Assembly (NCBI GenBank): GCA_021795795.1
Contig: JAJYPA010000091.1
Span: forward strand, 1 to 20,817
Direction of reading: 5' to 3'
From: Pseudomonadota bacterium
Lineage (GTDB): Bacteria; Pseudomonadota; Gammaproteobacteria; Halothiobacillales; Halothiobacillaceae
Length of the DNA: 20,817 nucleotides
Part shown: positions 7,098-14,422 of the stretch, in pieces
Position numbering within the stretch: position 1 is the first letter of the stretch
Layout of the letters: every line of letters starts with the position of its first letter
Program-made: the position numbers and the translations under genes
The notes under the pieces: generated by a model
What the model saw: the letters and a program-made list of their open reading frames with translations, nothing else
Databases searched by the model: none
Told to the model about the DNA's origin: nothing

Positions 7098-7143
7098 TGC
7101 CAGCATAACTCCAAAAACTCTATTCCCCTGCTAACGCTTTAAT

Positions 7144-7191
7144 TTTTAGTTTACTAAAACGCTTGCATAAATATCTTAGCATGCTAAGATA
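7144..7191 (+). promoter_or_regulatory. CI-type operators and promoter of the 7219 operon
   Basis: Two operators match those at the cro-cI region: TTTTAG-N4-CTAAAA at 7144-7159 and a perfect 20-bp palindrome TATCTTAGCATGCTAAGATA at 7172-7191. Between and over them lies a promoter, TTGCAT (7163-7168), 16 bp, TAAGAT (7185-7190), with the same hexamers as the cro-like promoter. The second operator covers the -10 box. Confidence 0.75.
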
Positions 7192-7218
7192 GCATCATCT
7201 CAACTATTGGGGATGGTG

Positions 7219-7461
7219 ATGAGGAACACGACCAGCTTCTTACTATTCAATCTTCTACCACTTCGTAAATTCCGTGTCGATTACAGCCTGGTCGGTCGCC
7301 GTGATGGTTTGTCCATGCGCGAACCTGATCCTGTCATGTGGCGCAAGAACGATTACCGGCGTGGTTATGCTGAAGGCTTGATTGCCGCAGCCAAACGCAT
7401 CGCGCAGGTTTCTACGCTGCCTGTCTGCAAATCCAGTCGAATCCACGAGGTGCGGTCATGA
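7219..7461 (+). CDS. Small hypothetical protein, first gene of the repressor-controlled operon
   Basis: An 80-residue product from ATG 7219 (MRNTTSFLLFNLLPLRKFRV). ATG 7213 and TTG 7207 lie in frame just upstream, but GGGGA at 7209-7213 fits best with 7219. The C-terminal half contains MWRKNDYRRGYAEGLIAAAK, a pattern frequent in small phage proteins of unknown function. The stop overlaps the next start by 4 bp (ATGA), giving translational coupling. It starts 28 bp after the operator-covered promoter, so it should be expressed when the repressor is removed. No function assigned. Confidence 0.6.
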   Translation: MRNTTSFLLFNLLPLRKFRVDYSLVGRRDGLSMREPDPVMWRKNDYRRGYAEGLIAAAKRIAQVSTLPVCKSSRIHEVRS

Positions 7462-7739
7462 ATCACGAGCAGTGGATTGTCGGTTCACATCGGAGTGTTG
7501 ATCGGCTAATCAATGGCAAGCGTGTTGCAATCTGCGAGGTGTACAGCGGGGCAGCCGATAGCTTGGAGCAGGCTGACAAATTTCAGCACCTGATTGCAGC
7601 TGCGCCTGACATGTTGATTGAATTGCAACTGCTTGTAGCCACTATGGTCATGATATTTGGTCCGGAAAAAGCCAAACACCTTACCGTAGGTGCCCGTGAC
7701 GCCATTGCCAAGGCCACAAAACAGGGGCCAAAAACATGA
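7458..7739 (+). CDS. Small phage-type hypothetical protein
   Basis: A 93-residue protein with the central segment HLIAAAPDMLIELQLLV and the ending ARDAIAKATK. This pattern (LIAAAPDLL-E-L, later A-IAKA) recurs in many short phage and prophage proteins of unknown function. The start overlaps the preceding stop by 4 bp, and its own stop overlaps the HD-domain gene by 4 bp. All three genes should therefore be translated from one mRNA. Function unknown. Confidence 0.6.
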   Translation: MNHEQWIVGSHRSVDRLINGKRVAICEVYSGAADSLEQADKFQHLIAAAPDMLIELQLLVATMVMIFGPEKAKHLTVGARDAIAKATKQGPKT

Positions 7740-8338
7740 CTGCGCACATGATGACTGTATCTGGCACCGATTACATTCCGGCCCGGCTGGATGGCGCTGA
7801 TATCCGGATCGAGGATATCGCACACGCTCTGTCGTTGATCTGCCGGTTCGGTGGACACACCAAGGAACACTATTCGGTGGCGCAGCACAGCTTGCTGGTG
7901 TTGCGCATTCTTGCCAGTTCAGACGTATCACCGGAAGTTCAGCTCGCCGGCCTGATGCACGATGCGCATGAGGCGTATATCGGAGACATTCCAACTCCGA
8001 TCAAAGCCACGCTTGGTTCAGCATGGAAGGCATTGGAAGCGCAGGCGGCCAGCACAGTTCAAGATGCTTTCGACCTGAAGCAGGTCATGCGTCAATACAA
8101 GCCCATCATAAAGCACGCAGATCTGGTTGCATTGGCCACTGAACGGCGCGACTTGACGCGCTTTGATACCAATCAGAATTTTGCGTGGGATATACTTGTC
8201 GGCGTATCGCCGTTCCATGAACCGGCCACCACCGGATCGTGGTCTCCACAATGGTGGGCAGAACTGTTTTTCAACGAGTTCAAGGTATTACGCGATATCG
8301 TCGCAATCCAGCCTGCTGATATTCCAACAGCTATGTGA
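7736..8338 (+). CDS. HD-domain phosphohydrolase (YfbR-like)
   Basis: A 200-residue HD-superfamily metal-dependent phosphohydrolase. The metal-binding set is visible: His 51 in HYSVAQHSLLV, the His75-Asp76 doublet in GLMHDAHEAYIGDIP, and Asp 129 in IKHADLVALATE. The Asp 84 context (YIGDIPTPIK) is characteristic of YfbR-like 5'-deoxynucleotidases, which dephosphorylate dNMPs. Phage and mobile-element versions are thought to adjust nucleotide pools. It is the third gene of the tightly coupled operon starting at 7219, controlled by a promoter under CI-type operators, so it is probably made on induction. Substrate is inferred from the family only; a nucleotide-depleting defence role is an alternative. 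Confidence 0.85.
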   Translation: MTAHMMTVSGTDYIPARLDGADIRIEDIAHALSLICRFGGHTKEHYSVAQHSLLVLRILASSDVSPEVQLAGLMHDAHEAYIGDIPTPIKATLGSAWKALEAQAASTVQDAFDLKQVMRQYKPIIKHADLVALATERRDLTRFDTNQNFAWDILVGVSPFHEPATTGSWSPQWWAELFFNEFKVLRDIVAIQPADIPTAM

Positions 8339-8367
8339 TTGCTATTTCAATCTGTTATGGAGAAGCC

Positions 8368-8949
8368 ATGAAACAAACATTACTTATTACAGCCATGATC
8401 GCCATCATCGGCTCTCTGGCTGGTTGTGGTCAAAATAAAGCGACAGCTTCAGTTAAATCATTGCTAACACAAGATGCATATCAGAAAGAAGAAAACTGGT
8501 GTGGTCAACAGGCACACCCTGATCTGATTCAGGGTTGCAAAAACGCAGACGCTGCAAACTGGCTGATGAAAAATCCAAAATTGCTTGCCCTGACCACGGC
8601 ACCAGAGCCTTGGCCAAACAAAGACGCGACATTTTTTCAGTCGGTGATCGATGCAACCAATGCAAAACCACAACTGGAAAGTGAAGAAAAACTGGCAGCC
8701 GCGAAGGTTGGGGGATTTATCTCGTCTTTGGACGTGCAACGAGCCAAGGATAAAGTTGCCTCGCTGAACAAGGCCATCGCAGCCGTACCAGACAACGCCT
8801 CGAATGCCTATCAGGAAGAATCTAACTGGTGCGGGGTACAACTGGCTTATCAGTTTGGTGAAAACCCGATGTTTAACCAGAAAGACTTGGGGAAAATCTC
8901 CCCTGGTTGCGACGCTGCCAACAAAGCAAGCGCGCCAGGTGGATTTTGA
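8368..8949 (+). CDS. EexN-like lipoprotein with duplicated Cys motif
   Basis: A 193-residue lipoprotein: signal peptide MKQTLLITAMIAIIGSLAGC with lipobox LAGC (Cys 20), after a GGAGAAG ribosome-binding site. The mature part carries the same motif twice: AYQKEENWCGQQ (37-48) with a second Cys in QGCKNADAAN (55-64), and AYQEESNWCGVQ (147-158) with a second Cys in SPGCDAANKAS (178-188). The Cys ... C-(K/D)-N/A-A pattern resembles EexN-type entry-exclusion lipoproteins of IncN-like systems, which block redundant conjugation. That would suit a conjugative element. The similarity is short, so the family call is tentative. The internal duplication is seen directly. Confidence 0.6.
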   Translation: MKQTLLITAMIAIIGSLAGCGQNKATASVKSLLTQDAYQKEENWCGQQAHPDLIQGCKNADAANWLMKNPKLLALTTAPEPWPNKDATFFQSVIDATNAKPQLESEEKLAAAKVGGFISSLDVQRAKDKVASLNKAIAAVPDNASNAYQEESNWCGVQLAYQFGENPMFNQKDLGKISPGCDAANKASAPGGF

Positions 8950-8981
8950 TGGTTTAAATTTTTTATTTGACAAGGAAAATC

Positions 8982-9188
8982 ATGCGTCTCTTAATCTCTT
9001 TGTTTCTCCCTTGGCTGACTTTTTTCACCATTGGCCGACCTGTCGCTGGAATCGTATGCCTGGTGTTGCAAATATCCTTGATTGGCTGGTTGCCCGCAAC
9101 TATCTGGTCGGTCTTTGCGCTGAGCCAGTACAAAACCGACCAGAAAATCGCCAAAGCCATGGCGGCTCAGACTAACCAAGGCATTTAA
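8982..9188 (+). CDS. Pmp3/YqaE-like small membrane protein
   Basis: A 68-residue protein with two hydrophobic segments (LLISLFLPWLTFFTIG and VAGIVCLVLQISLIGWLPAT) joined by a short polar loop, then IWSVFALSQYKTDQKI. Length, the two-helix layout and the GWLPATIW turn match the Pmp3/YqaE (UPF0057) family of small inner-membrane proteins, whose role in bacteria is poorly defined. The start at 8982 follows AAGGA at 8972; in-frame TTG 8967 would give five more residues but has no site. It sits 32 bp after the EexN-like gene in the same direction. Confidence 0.7.
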   Translation: MRLLISLFLPWLTFFTIGRPVAGIVCLVLQISLIGWLPATIWSVFALSQYKTDQKIAKAMAAQTNQGI

Positions 9189-9190
9189 CG

Positions 9191-9355
9191 ATGCATATCG
9201 GGCACATGATTGTTAACGCAGCGGTGCATGGATTGATCTATGCCACCATCTTCAAGATCAGCCACCAGATCGGTCTTGTCGGCATGATTGCGCTGGCCGT
9301 GATCGGCATTGCGTTGCTGTGGATCATTGCCCGATTGTTGAGGGTAGGGCGGTGA
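9191..9355 (+). CDS. 54-residue single-helix membrane protein
   Basis: Translation from ATG 9191 gives MHIGHMIVNAAVHGLIYATI, continues through GLVGMIALAVIGIALLWIIA as a clear transmembrane helix, and ends RLLRVGR. It starts two bases after the preceding stop and its stop overlaps the next GTG start (GTGA). This tight packing supports it as a real gene although it is short. I do not recognise the family. Confidence 0.6.
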   Translation: MHIGHMIVNAAVHGLIYATIFKISHQIGLVGMIALAVIGIALLWIIARLLRVGR

Positions 9356-9579
9356 GTGTGTTGAATATCGCATTCACCTCCTTGACCATCATGGGCAATG
9401 AATTTATCAAACGCCGTAACCCGCGCGGTTATTGGTTCTGGCTGGTTGGCAACAGTGTAGGCATTGCCATGTTCGCCATACAGCAGCAATGGCTCCTTGT
9501 GACGCTCTATGGCTACTTTGCCGTTTCTTGCGTGCAGGGGTTGGTCAACTGGAACAGATTGCAACGGCAGGAATCGTGA
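9352..9579 (+). CDS. Small PnuC-like membrane protein
   Basis: A 75-residue protein read from GTG 9352, which overlaps the preceding stop. The core GYWFWLVGNSVGIAMFAIQQ, then WLLVTLYGYFAVSCVQGLVN, forms two membrane helices. The pattern recalls a fragment of PnuC-type nicotinamide riboside transporters, and small proteins of this look occur in phages. At this size it cannot be a whole transporter. Its stop overlaps the next GTG start by 4 bp. Function not assigned. Confidence 0.55.
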   Translation: MSVLNIAFTSLTIMGNEFIKRRNPRGYWFWLVGNSVGIAMFAIQQQWLLVTLYGYFAVSCVQGLVNWNRLQRQES

Positions 9580-9785
9580 ACCTTTTCTTGACCCCGGACG
9601 AAGTATGCACACTCACTGGCAGGACGCAAAAGTCCAAGCAGGTGCAGCAGTTGCGTGCGTCTGGAATTCCGTTTACCCTGAACGCATGTGGCCAGCCTGT
9701 TGTCACCCGATCCGCCGTCGAAGGTGGAAAAAGGGACGAACAGGCAGGCAAAAAACCGTGGAGGTCAGCTGCCCTTGGGACGTAA
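9576..9785 (+). CDS. DUF4224 protein preceding the integrase
   Basis: A 69-residue product from GTG 9576 with the DUF4224 signature FLTPDEVCTLTGRTQKSKQV followed by LRASGIPFTLNACGQPVVTR. Proteins of this family are short and typically encoded just upstream of tyrosine integrases in phages and genomic islands; their role may be excisionase-like, but I cannot show that. The reading overlaps the end of the previous gene by 4 bp, and its 3' end overlaps the integrase start by 11 bp. This arrangement supports the TTG start of the integrase. Confidence 0.8.
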   Translation: MNLFLTPDEVCTLTGRTQKSKQVQQLRASGIPFTLNACGQPVVTRSAVEGGKRDEQAGKKPWRSAALGT

Positions 9786-10839
9786 ACGAACGGTCAACCT
9801 CAATCTGCCTGTGCGCATGAAAGCACGGGTGAGATCAAGCGGAACCTACTATTATTACTTTGATGGCCAGCATGAAATCGCGCTGGGGAAAGATTACGTC
9901 GATGCAATAAGACAGTGGGCTCAGCTTGAGGGTGGAAATGCGTCTCGCGCCGCCATGGTGACGTTTCGGCAAGCCGCCGAAAAATATACCGCCATGGTTA
10001 TTCCAACCAAAGCCCCGAGGACGCAGTCTGACAACCTAAAGGAGCTGGCGAAACTTTTGGAGTTTTTCGACAACCCACCGGCTCCGCTTGAGGCGATTGA
10101 GCCCCAGCATGTGCGTCAGTATATGGACTGGCGTAGCGCAACCGCCAAGACCCGCGCCAACCGAGAAAAAGCCCTGCTGTCCCATATCTGGAATTTCTCC
10201 CGGCAGACCGGACTAACGACCCTTCCTAACCCGTGTTCTGGAGTCCGTGGTTTCACTGAAACAGGACGTAAAGACGTTTACATCGAGGATGAAGTGTATG
10301 CGGCCGTATATGCCTGCGCCAATCAATCGTTGAAAGATGCTTTGGATATGGCTTATCTGACCGGTCAGAGGCCGGCGGATGTACTCAAGATGCGCGTTAC
10401 CGACATTCGGAATGATCTGTTAGCCGTCCGACAGGGGAAGACTGGGAAAACACTGCGCATCAAACTGAACAATAATGATGGCTCAAGAAACGGGCTTGGC
10501 TTGAAAATCGATGAAATCATGGAGCGCAAGCGCTTGGCTAAGGTGGCCGATACCGCAATGATTGTTGCCATGGGTGGAGGCGCACTGACCTATTCGGGGT
10601 TGGACAACGCTTTTGAGCGTGCGCGCAAAAAGGCTGTTTTGGCAGCAGAAAAATCGGGAAAGCCTGAACTATCGTCTGCAATTGCCGGGTTTCAGTTCCG
10701 GGATCTGCGTGCAAAAGCCGGAACTGAAAAAGCTGACAGTGCCGGCATTTTGGAAGCCCGTCAGCAACTTGGGCATGGGTCGGTTACGACAACAGAGCGA
10801 TATGTGAGGCTGGGAACAATCGTCAGTCCGACGAAGTAA
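9775..10839 (+). CDS. int: Tyrosine recombinase / integrase
   Basis: A 354-residue site-specific recombinase. I use TTG 9775 because GGAGG lies at 9760-9764 and the sequence from there (MGRKRTVNLNLPVRMKARVR) matches usual N-termini in this group; GTG 9688 would overlap the DUF4224 gene completely. The arm-binding region ends near the G-TYYYYFDG stretch (23-31). Core-binding helices cover about 62-145. Catalytic residues: Arg 199 in TGQRPAD, Lys 222 or 225 in QGKTGKT, Arg 312 in RDLRAKAGT, His 334 in LGHGS, Tyr 343 in ERYVR. The first residue of the usual H-x-x-R is Arg 309. It lies about 6 kb inside the right end, not next to the tRNA fragment, so it may serve the whole element or a nested one. 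Confidence 0.92.
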   Translation: MGRKRTVNLNLPVRMKARVRSSGTYYYYFDGQHEIALGKDYVDAIRQWAQLEGGNASRAAMVTFRQAAEKYTAMVIPTKAPRTQSDNLKELAKLLEFFDNPPAPLEAIEPQHVRQYMDWRSATAKTRANREKALLSHIWNFSRQTGLTTLPNPCSGVRGFTETGRKDVYIEDEVYAAVYACANQSLKDALDMAYLTGQRPADVLKMRVTDIRNDLLAVRQGKTGKTLRIKLNNNDGSRNGLGLKIDEIMERKRLAKVADTAMIVAMGGGALTYSGLDNAFERARKKAVLAAEKSGKPELSSAIAGFQFRDLRAKAGTEKADSAGILEARQQLGHGSVTTTERYVRLGTIVSPTK

Positions 10840-10896
10840 AGATTCATCTACTCGATCATCTGGTCATACAATGACCAATCAGTTAGGAAGACAAGC

Positions 10897-11535
10897 ATGT
10901 ACATTGACGATTTCCGCGCCGCAAACGAATTCAGCAAAAGCTTAGGATTGCCTGGAATTGTCATCCCGCCAATAAAAGCCTATTCATATATTCAGGATCC
11001 AGATTTCTTTCCAACTTTAGCTAATTTCCTCACTATCAACGAGCCGCATGAACTTGTTGCCAATTGCAACGTCGTTTCTCAAGTCGTATGCGAGGCAATC
11101 TCAAGAATGTCTGACTGTACCGCATATCTCACCATTGGGGACATAACTTTCGATGGCAAACCGTTTTTTGATGTGAACGCAGACTACATAAAGGGAGCTA
11201 TTGCTGGAGGTAAATCATCGCTTGCAGCCCAAAAGTACCGTCATCACGCTTGGGTAACACTCGATACAATGGAAATCATAGACTTCACGCTCAACACGTC
11301 AATGGCACTGCTGTCCAAAGATTTGAGTCCGCCAATGAGATACAAGCTGCTTGGTGGGGTGCTTTCGGGATATGCTGACGAAATTACTGATGGTATGCGA
11401 TATTGCCCAATTCTTGTCGGTGAGGAGTTTTACACCACTTATGACTCAACATATCCCCTCCTCAAATCCATCTATCTTAATGGGCTAAATACAAAATCAA
11501 TTACTCAATCTGTCATCACTCGCATTGATAGTTAA
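10897..11535 (+). CDS. Putative Cys-His-Asp (transglutaminase/papain-like) protein
   Basis: A 212-residue protein with no strong family match that I can name. AGGAAG precedes the ATG. Residues 55-62 (ANCNVVSQ, Cys 57), 115-121 (RHHAWVT, His 117) and 127-131 (IIDFT, Asp 129) reproduce the order and spacing of the Cys-His-Asp triad of transglutaminase-like or NlpC/papain-like folds, where a Cys-helix is followed by HAWV and a D-x-T strand. There is no signal peptide or membrane helix, so it should be cytoplasmic. It is transcribed toward the ubiquitin-like operon, with 57 bp between the stops. As cargo beside a defence-type system it might be a toxin, a protease or a peptide-maturation enzyme. 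Function not established. Confidence 0.5.
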   Translation: MYIDDFRAANEFSKSLGLPGIVIPPIKAYSYIQDPDFFPTLANFLTINEPHELVANCNVVSQVVCEAISRMSDCTAYLTIGDITFDGKPFFDVNADYIKGAIAGGKSSLAAQKYRHHAWVTLDTMEIIDFTLNTSMALLSKDLSPPMRYKLLGGVLSGYADEITDGMRYCPILVGEEFYTTYDSTYPLLKSIYLNGLNTKSITQSVITRIDS

Positions 11536-11592
11536 ATCACCAGACCGCCATGGAATCCGAAGAAAAGAAGACCAAAAAAATTTCTGCATCGT

Positions 11593-11934
11593 TCAGCACC
11601 AATGAATACGGCCTTCACGAACCCAGAAGTGTGAGCGGCAACCTTTCTGAAGCCAGACCGACGGTGTCAGCGTTGGTGCACCATTCGCGTCAACTTTCAC
11701 ATCCCAACGAGGCTTGCCCTCTGCAACGACCAATAGTTCGATGACATACCCGCAACCGCAAGGACAATGCATCCCTACACACCAATTCTCACCATCATCT
11801 CGGGCGAGAATGAGGTCATGTTTAGGCAAACGAGGCGGCAGGCTATCACCATCAATGATAAGCAGCATCCGGCGCGGGCTGAAACGCGCCAGAACATTAC
11901 GCCACCATTTTCGCAAATTAATCGTAATTTTCAT
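11593..11934 (-). CDS. DUF6527-like protein of the ubiquitin-like operon
   Basis: A 113-residue protein from ATG 11934, whose start overlaps the JAMM-E1 stop by 4 bp (ATGA). Key motifs are CPCGCG (57-62), TLTPSV (88-93) and CRSHFWVREGRIHWC (99-113), ending on a cysteine. This set is typical of DUF6527 proteins, which accompany bacterial ubiquitin-like conjugation operons. The cysteines could bind zinc; the conserved Ser-His near the end (SHF) could instead be catalytic. It is the third and last gene of the operon. Family assignment is good, biochemical role is unknown from sequence. Confidence 0.8.
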   Translation of the reverse strand: MKITINLRKWWRNVLARFSPRRMLLIIDGDSLPPRLPKHDLILARDDGENWCVGMHCPCGCGYVIELLVVAEGKPRWDVKVDANGAPTLTPSVWLQKGCRSHFWVREGRIHWC

Positions 11935-13322
11935 CGTGCGGAACCTCTGAACATCGGCATACCTAGCAACGGCTCGGCATTGCCGCGCGCAAGAATGGAA
12001 TTTGGCATACGTGTGAATGCGGTTTCCGCGGTGTAATCTTCCTCGCACGCCGCGAGGCTGAATTCCGTGCGCGCATAAAGGCTGTTAGGTTCCAACCGAA
12101 ATGGATAGGCGCGCGCAATGAACTCATTCACGCAGGCGGAGGCTGCGCGCATGTTTAGCGTAATTACCGCTGGAGCCTCCTCAATAAGCCCCTTAAGATA
12201 ACCAGCTTCGAGTTCTTGTTGATGTGCTTCGGGCGCCACATTACGAAGATATTCGCTGCGTAAACTTTCAGATGTGTAAATGCCGCGATCCTGCAAGGTT
12301 GAGCCACCGGGCTGAACGTAGTCGATGCGCCCACATACATCAGCAACCGCGAACGTATCATCCTTTTTGCGCACTGGAATTACCACACCGACATCAAAAA
12401 GAGGCAGCAGGAATGCTGCCGCGATAAGATCAGCAATATATCGGGCTTCAAGGGTATCAGCGCAACAAAAGACAACATCACAGTCTGCGGCCGCAAGCAC
12501 TGATTCCATTGTCATGATTGATGCGGGTACGCCAATAGCGATGCCTTCACCGCGATAGCCACTCACGGCTTCGGCAAACACTTCCACCTTCAAGCGATTC
12601 GCATCGGCATCAGCGCGATCGGAATTAAGAATCCGGTTCAAGTTTTTTGATTCGATTCGATCAAAATCCACCATTCGAACGCAACCAAATCCCAATCTGG
12701 CAATTTGTTCACCAACGATTGATCCCGTTCCAGAAGCACCAATCACCATGGCGGAAAGCCGACCAAGTTCGGCTGCCATTCCACTGGTGAACGCAATAGG
12801 CTGATCTTTGGGGCCGCTATAATTCGCCTCATCCGCCCACCAATACCGCAGATCATCACCAGAGACAGTAACAAGATCAACCGACCACTTCCGCATGTCT
12901 GGATTATAGAGACGCGCATAGATCGCTCCATCCGATATCATGACAGCCGAACCATGCAAGTCACCGAAAGCTTGAAACAAGCTAGGAATCACCATTTGAT
13001 CACTTTCGTCATCCATATCCGAGAAACCAAAAAGACCACCGGGATGAGAATGAATTAGAATCACAACGCAGTCAGCCAACTCCGCAACATCTATCGCCTG
13101 TTCTAGGTATTCCCCAGGCCAAGTAATAGCATCACGATCACGACATTTGCAAGTAGCATGCGGCACAAGGATAGCCTCCCGTACCAACAGACGTAGTCGC
13201 AAGCCCGGTGTTCGTGTACAAATCAGGACAGCTGCCGCCTCCAGTCCGTCCGATGGGAAAAGATGGTTTTTAACCTCGGTATGCAGGGCACCGCTAAAAG
13301 CCAGAGTGGTCTCAGGGGTCAT
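11931..13322 (-). CDS. JAMM protease-E1 (ThiF-type) fusion protein
   Basis: A 463-residue fusion of a deubiquitinase-like domain and an E1-like activating domain. The N-terminal JAB/JAMM metalloprotease has Glu 28 and the zinc motif HSHPGGLFGFSDMD (His 91, His 93, Ser 101, Asp 104). The E1 domain begins near 185 with the nucleotide loop VIGASGTGS (193-201), then MVDFDRIESKNLNR (217-230) and Lys 245, the usual ATP-contact residues of ThiF/MoeB. Where many E1-like proteins have a cysteine-containing PGGxC-x-x-C segment, this one reads PGGSTLQDRG (338-347). Ser 341 or Thr 342 may replace the catalytic cysteine. The start overlaps the Ubl-E2 stop by 4 bp. It should adenylate the Ubl C-terminus and also process or remove Ubls. 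Confidence 0.9.
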   Translation of the reverse strand: MTPETTLAFSGALHTEVKNHLFPSDGLEAAAVLICTRTPGLRLRLLVREAILVPHATCKCRDRDAITWPGEYLEQAIDVAELADCVVILIHSHPGGLFGFSDMDDESDQMVIPSLFQAFGDLHGSAVMISDGAIYARLYNPDMRKWSVDLVTVSGDDLRYWWADEANYSGPKDQPIAFTSGMAAELGRLSAMVIGASGTGSIVGEQIARLGFGCVRMVDFDRIESKNLNRILNSDRADADANRLKVEVFAEAVSGYRGEGIAIGVPASIMTMESVLAAADCDVVFCCADTLEARYIADLIAAAFLLPLFDVGVVIPVRKKDDTFAVADVCGRIDYVQPGGSTLQDRGIYTSESLRSEYLRNVAPEAHQQELEAGYLKGLIEEAPAVITLNMRAASACVNEFIARAYPFRLEPNSLYARTEFSLAACEEDYTAETAFTRMPNSILARGNAEPLLGMPMFRGSAR

Positions 13323-14401
13323 TCGCCAACCTCCTTAGCAAGGGCAGCATCCACCAGCGTGAGCTGTGTCAACACATTGTCAGTGGCAGGATTCCAAGGT
13401 GCCGTTGCACGATACCGTGACCAGCCGTGAAACTCGACGCTGAGCAGGACGCCTCGAAGCTGGGTTCTCTCGATTACTCGCCCACTAGTCAATGCGAGCG
13501 GCGGATATGCATAAAAGCCATAAATTTGCGCTCCTGGATAGGTCGGTGGGATTTCCAATGCCAGTTTCGTATAGGCTACAGTGTAACCGGGCGGTAATGG
13601 GTATTCACGGATGAGAAGCCAGCGTCGATTGGCCTCAATGATGGTTTCCCATCGCAGGCCGAGCCGATCGAGGTGCACTTCGTCGATATCGAGCAGAGCA
13701 AAGGCCCTGCTGAGATTCGCCGCTCCCTCGCCGTTGTTGATATCTTTTGGAGTGAGTCGGAGTTTTTCGATTCCCGGTGTGCGCAGATCAATTTCGGTGG
13801 TGAGATGGACTGCCTGCTTCGGTTGTCCAGCGACCTTGAGAAATATCTGCCAGCCCTGATCGGGATTGAACCCAGCCAGAATCAATGCCTCGCGCACCAC
13901 GACCGTCGGCGCAGGAATCTCCAACAGGACGCCCTGAACATTCAGTTTCCACACAAGCTTGCGACTGACGAATGCCCCGACGCCCGCCGCAGCGAGGTCG
14001 ACGAGATCGTGATCGCCCAAGAGGCGATCCGGCTGATCTTGCTGTTCAAAATAAATCGCCTTGTCGGCAGGCACCTGCCCAAGCTTACGCAGGAGTCCTC
14101 CTGAGACAATCCGGCAGGGCCAATCGAAACGCTGGCCATCGATCGTCAACCGATGGACATGATCGCTTTTGACGATGATAAAGCGCCGTTCTGTCTCGTG
14201 CAGATGCACAGTCTCCGTCGGGCGGATGTCTTCCAATTCGCCGTTCGGTAAGACCTTTAGCACGCTGACATCACCCACCGATTTAAAGCCAGCGGCGAAG
14301 GCGAGTTGCGCGCCAGTGGGGAGCATCTCTTCGATTCGAACTTGCCGATACGTCAGAGTTTGATCGGCGACTTCAATGATATGGTGGATTTCATGTGACA
14401 T
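13319..14401 (-). CDS. Triple ubiquitin-like protein fused to E2-like domain
   Basis: A 360-residue protein and the first gene of the conjugation operon. GGAG sits 6 nt before ATG 14401. Three beta-grasp-like repeats are visible: about 5-79 (HHIIEVADQTLTYRQVRI to FIIVKSD), 82-148 (VHRLTIDGQRFDWP) and 149-219 (VWKLNVQGVLLEIPAP). They match the multi-ubiquitin domain pattern. From about 228 on is an E2-like domain of the prokaryotic family E type: LPPGYTVAYTKLALEIPPTY (269-288), YAYPPLAL, and FHGWSRYRATAPWNP (324-338). The only cysteine in the protein is Cys 96, in the second Ubl, so the E2 region lacks a thioester cysteine. Ubl release would need cleavage, plausibly by the JAMM domain of the next gene. 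Conjugation targets are unknown. Confidence 0.85.
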   Translation of the reverse strand: MSHEIHHIIEVADQTLTYRQVRIEEMLPTGAQLAFAAGFKSVGDVSVLKVLPNGELEDIRPTETVHLHETERRFIIVKSDHVHRLTIDGQRFDWPCRIVSGGLLRKLGQVPADKAIYFEQQDQPDRLLGDHDLVDLAAAGVGAFVSRKLVWKLNVQGVLLEIPAPTVVVREALILAGFNPDQGWQIFLKVAGQPKQAVHLTTEIDLRTPGIEKLRLTPKDINNGEGAANLSRAFALLDIDEVHLDRLGLRWETIIEANRRWLLIREYPLPPGYTVAYTKLALEIPPTYPGAQIYGFYAYPPLALTSGRVIERTQLRGVLLSVEFHGWSRYRATAPWNPATDNVLTQLTLVDAALAKEVGE

Positions 14402-14422
14402 AATTCGCTCCAAAATGTAAAG

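Noticed and set aside
7506..7994. Minus-strand 162-codon frame
   Set aside because: Antisense to the HD-domain operon; the plus-strand genes show catalytic motifs and overlaps.
11536..11592. Terminator between converging genes
   Set aside because: No stem-loop with a T-run is visible in these 57 bp.
13673..14104. Plus-strand 143-codon frame
   Set aside because: Antisense to the Ubl-E2 gene and lacking any motif.
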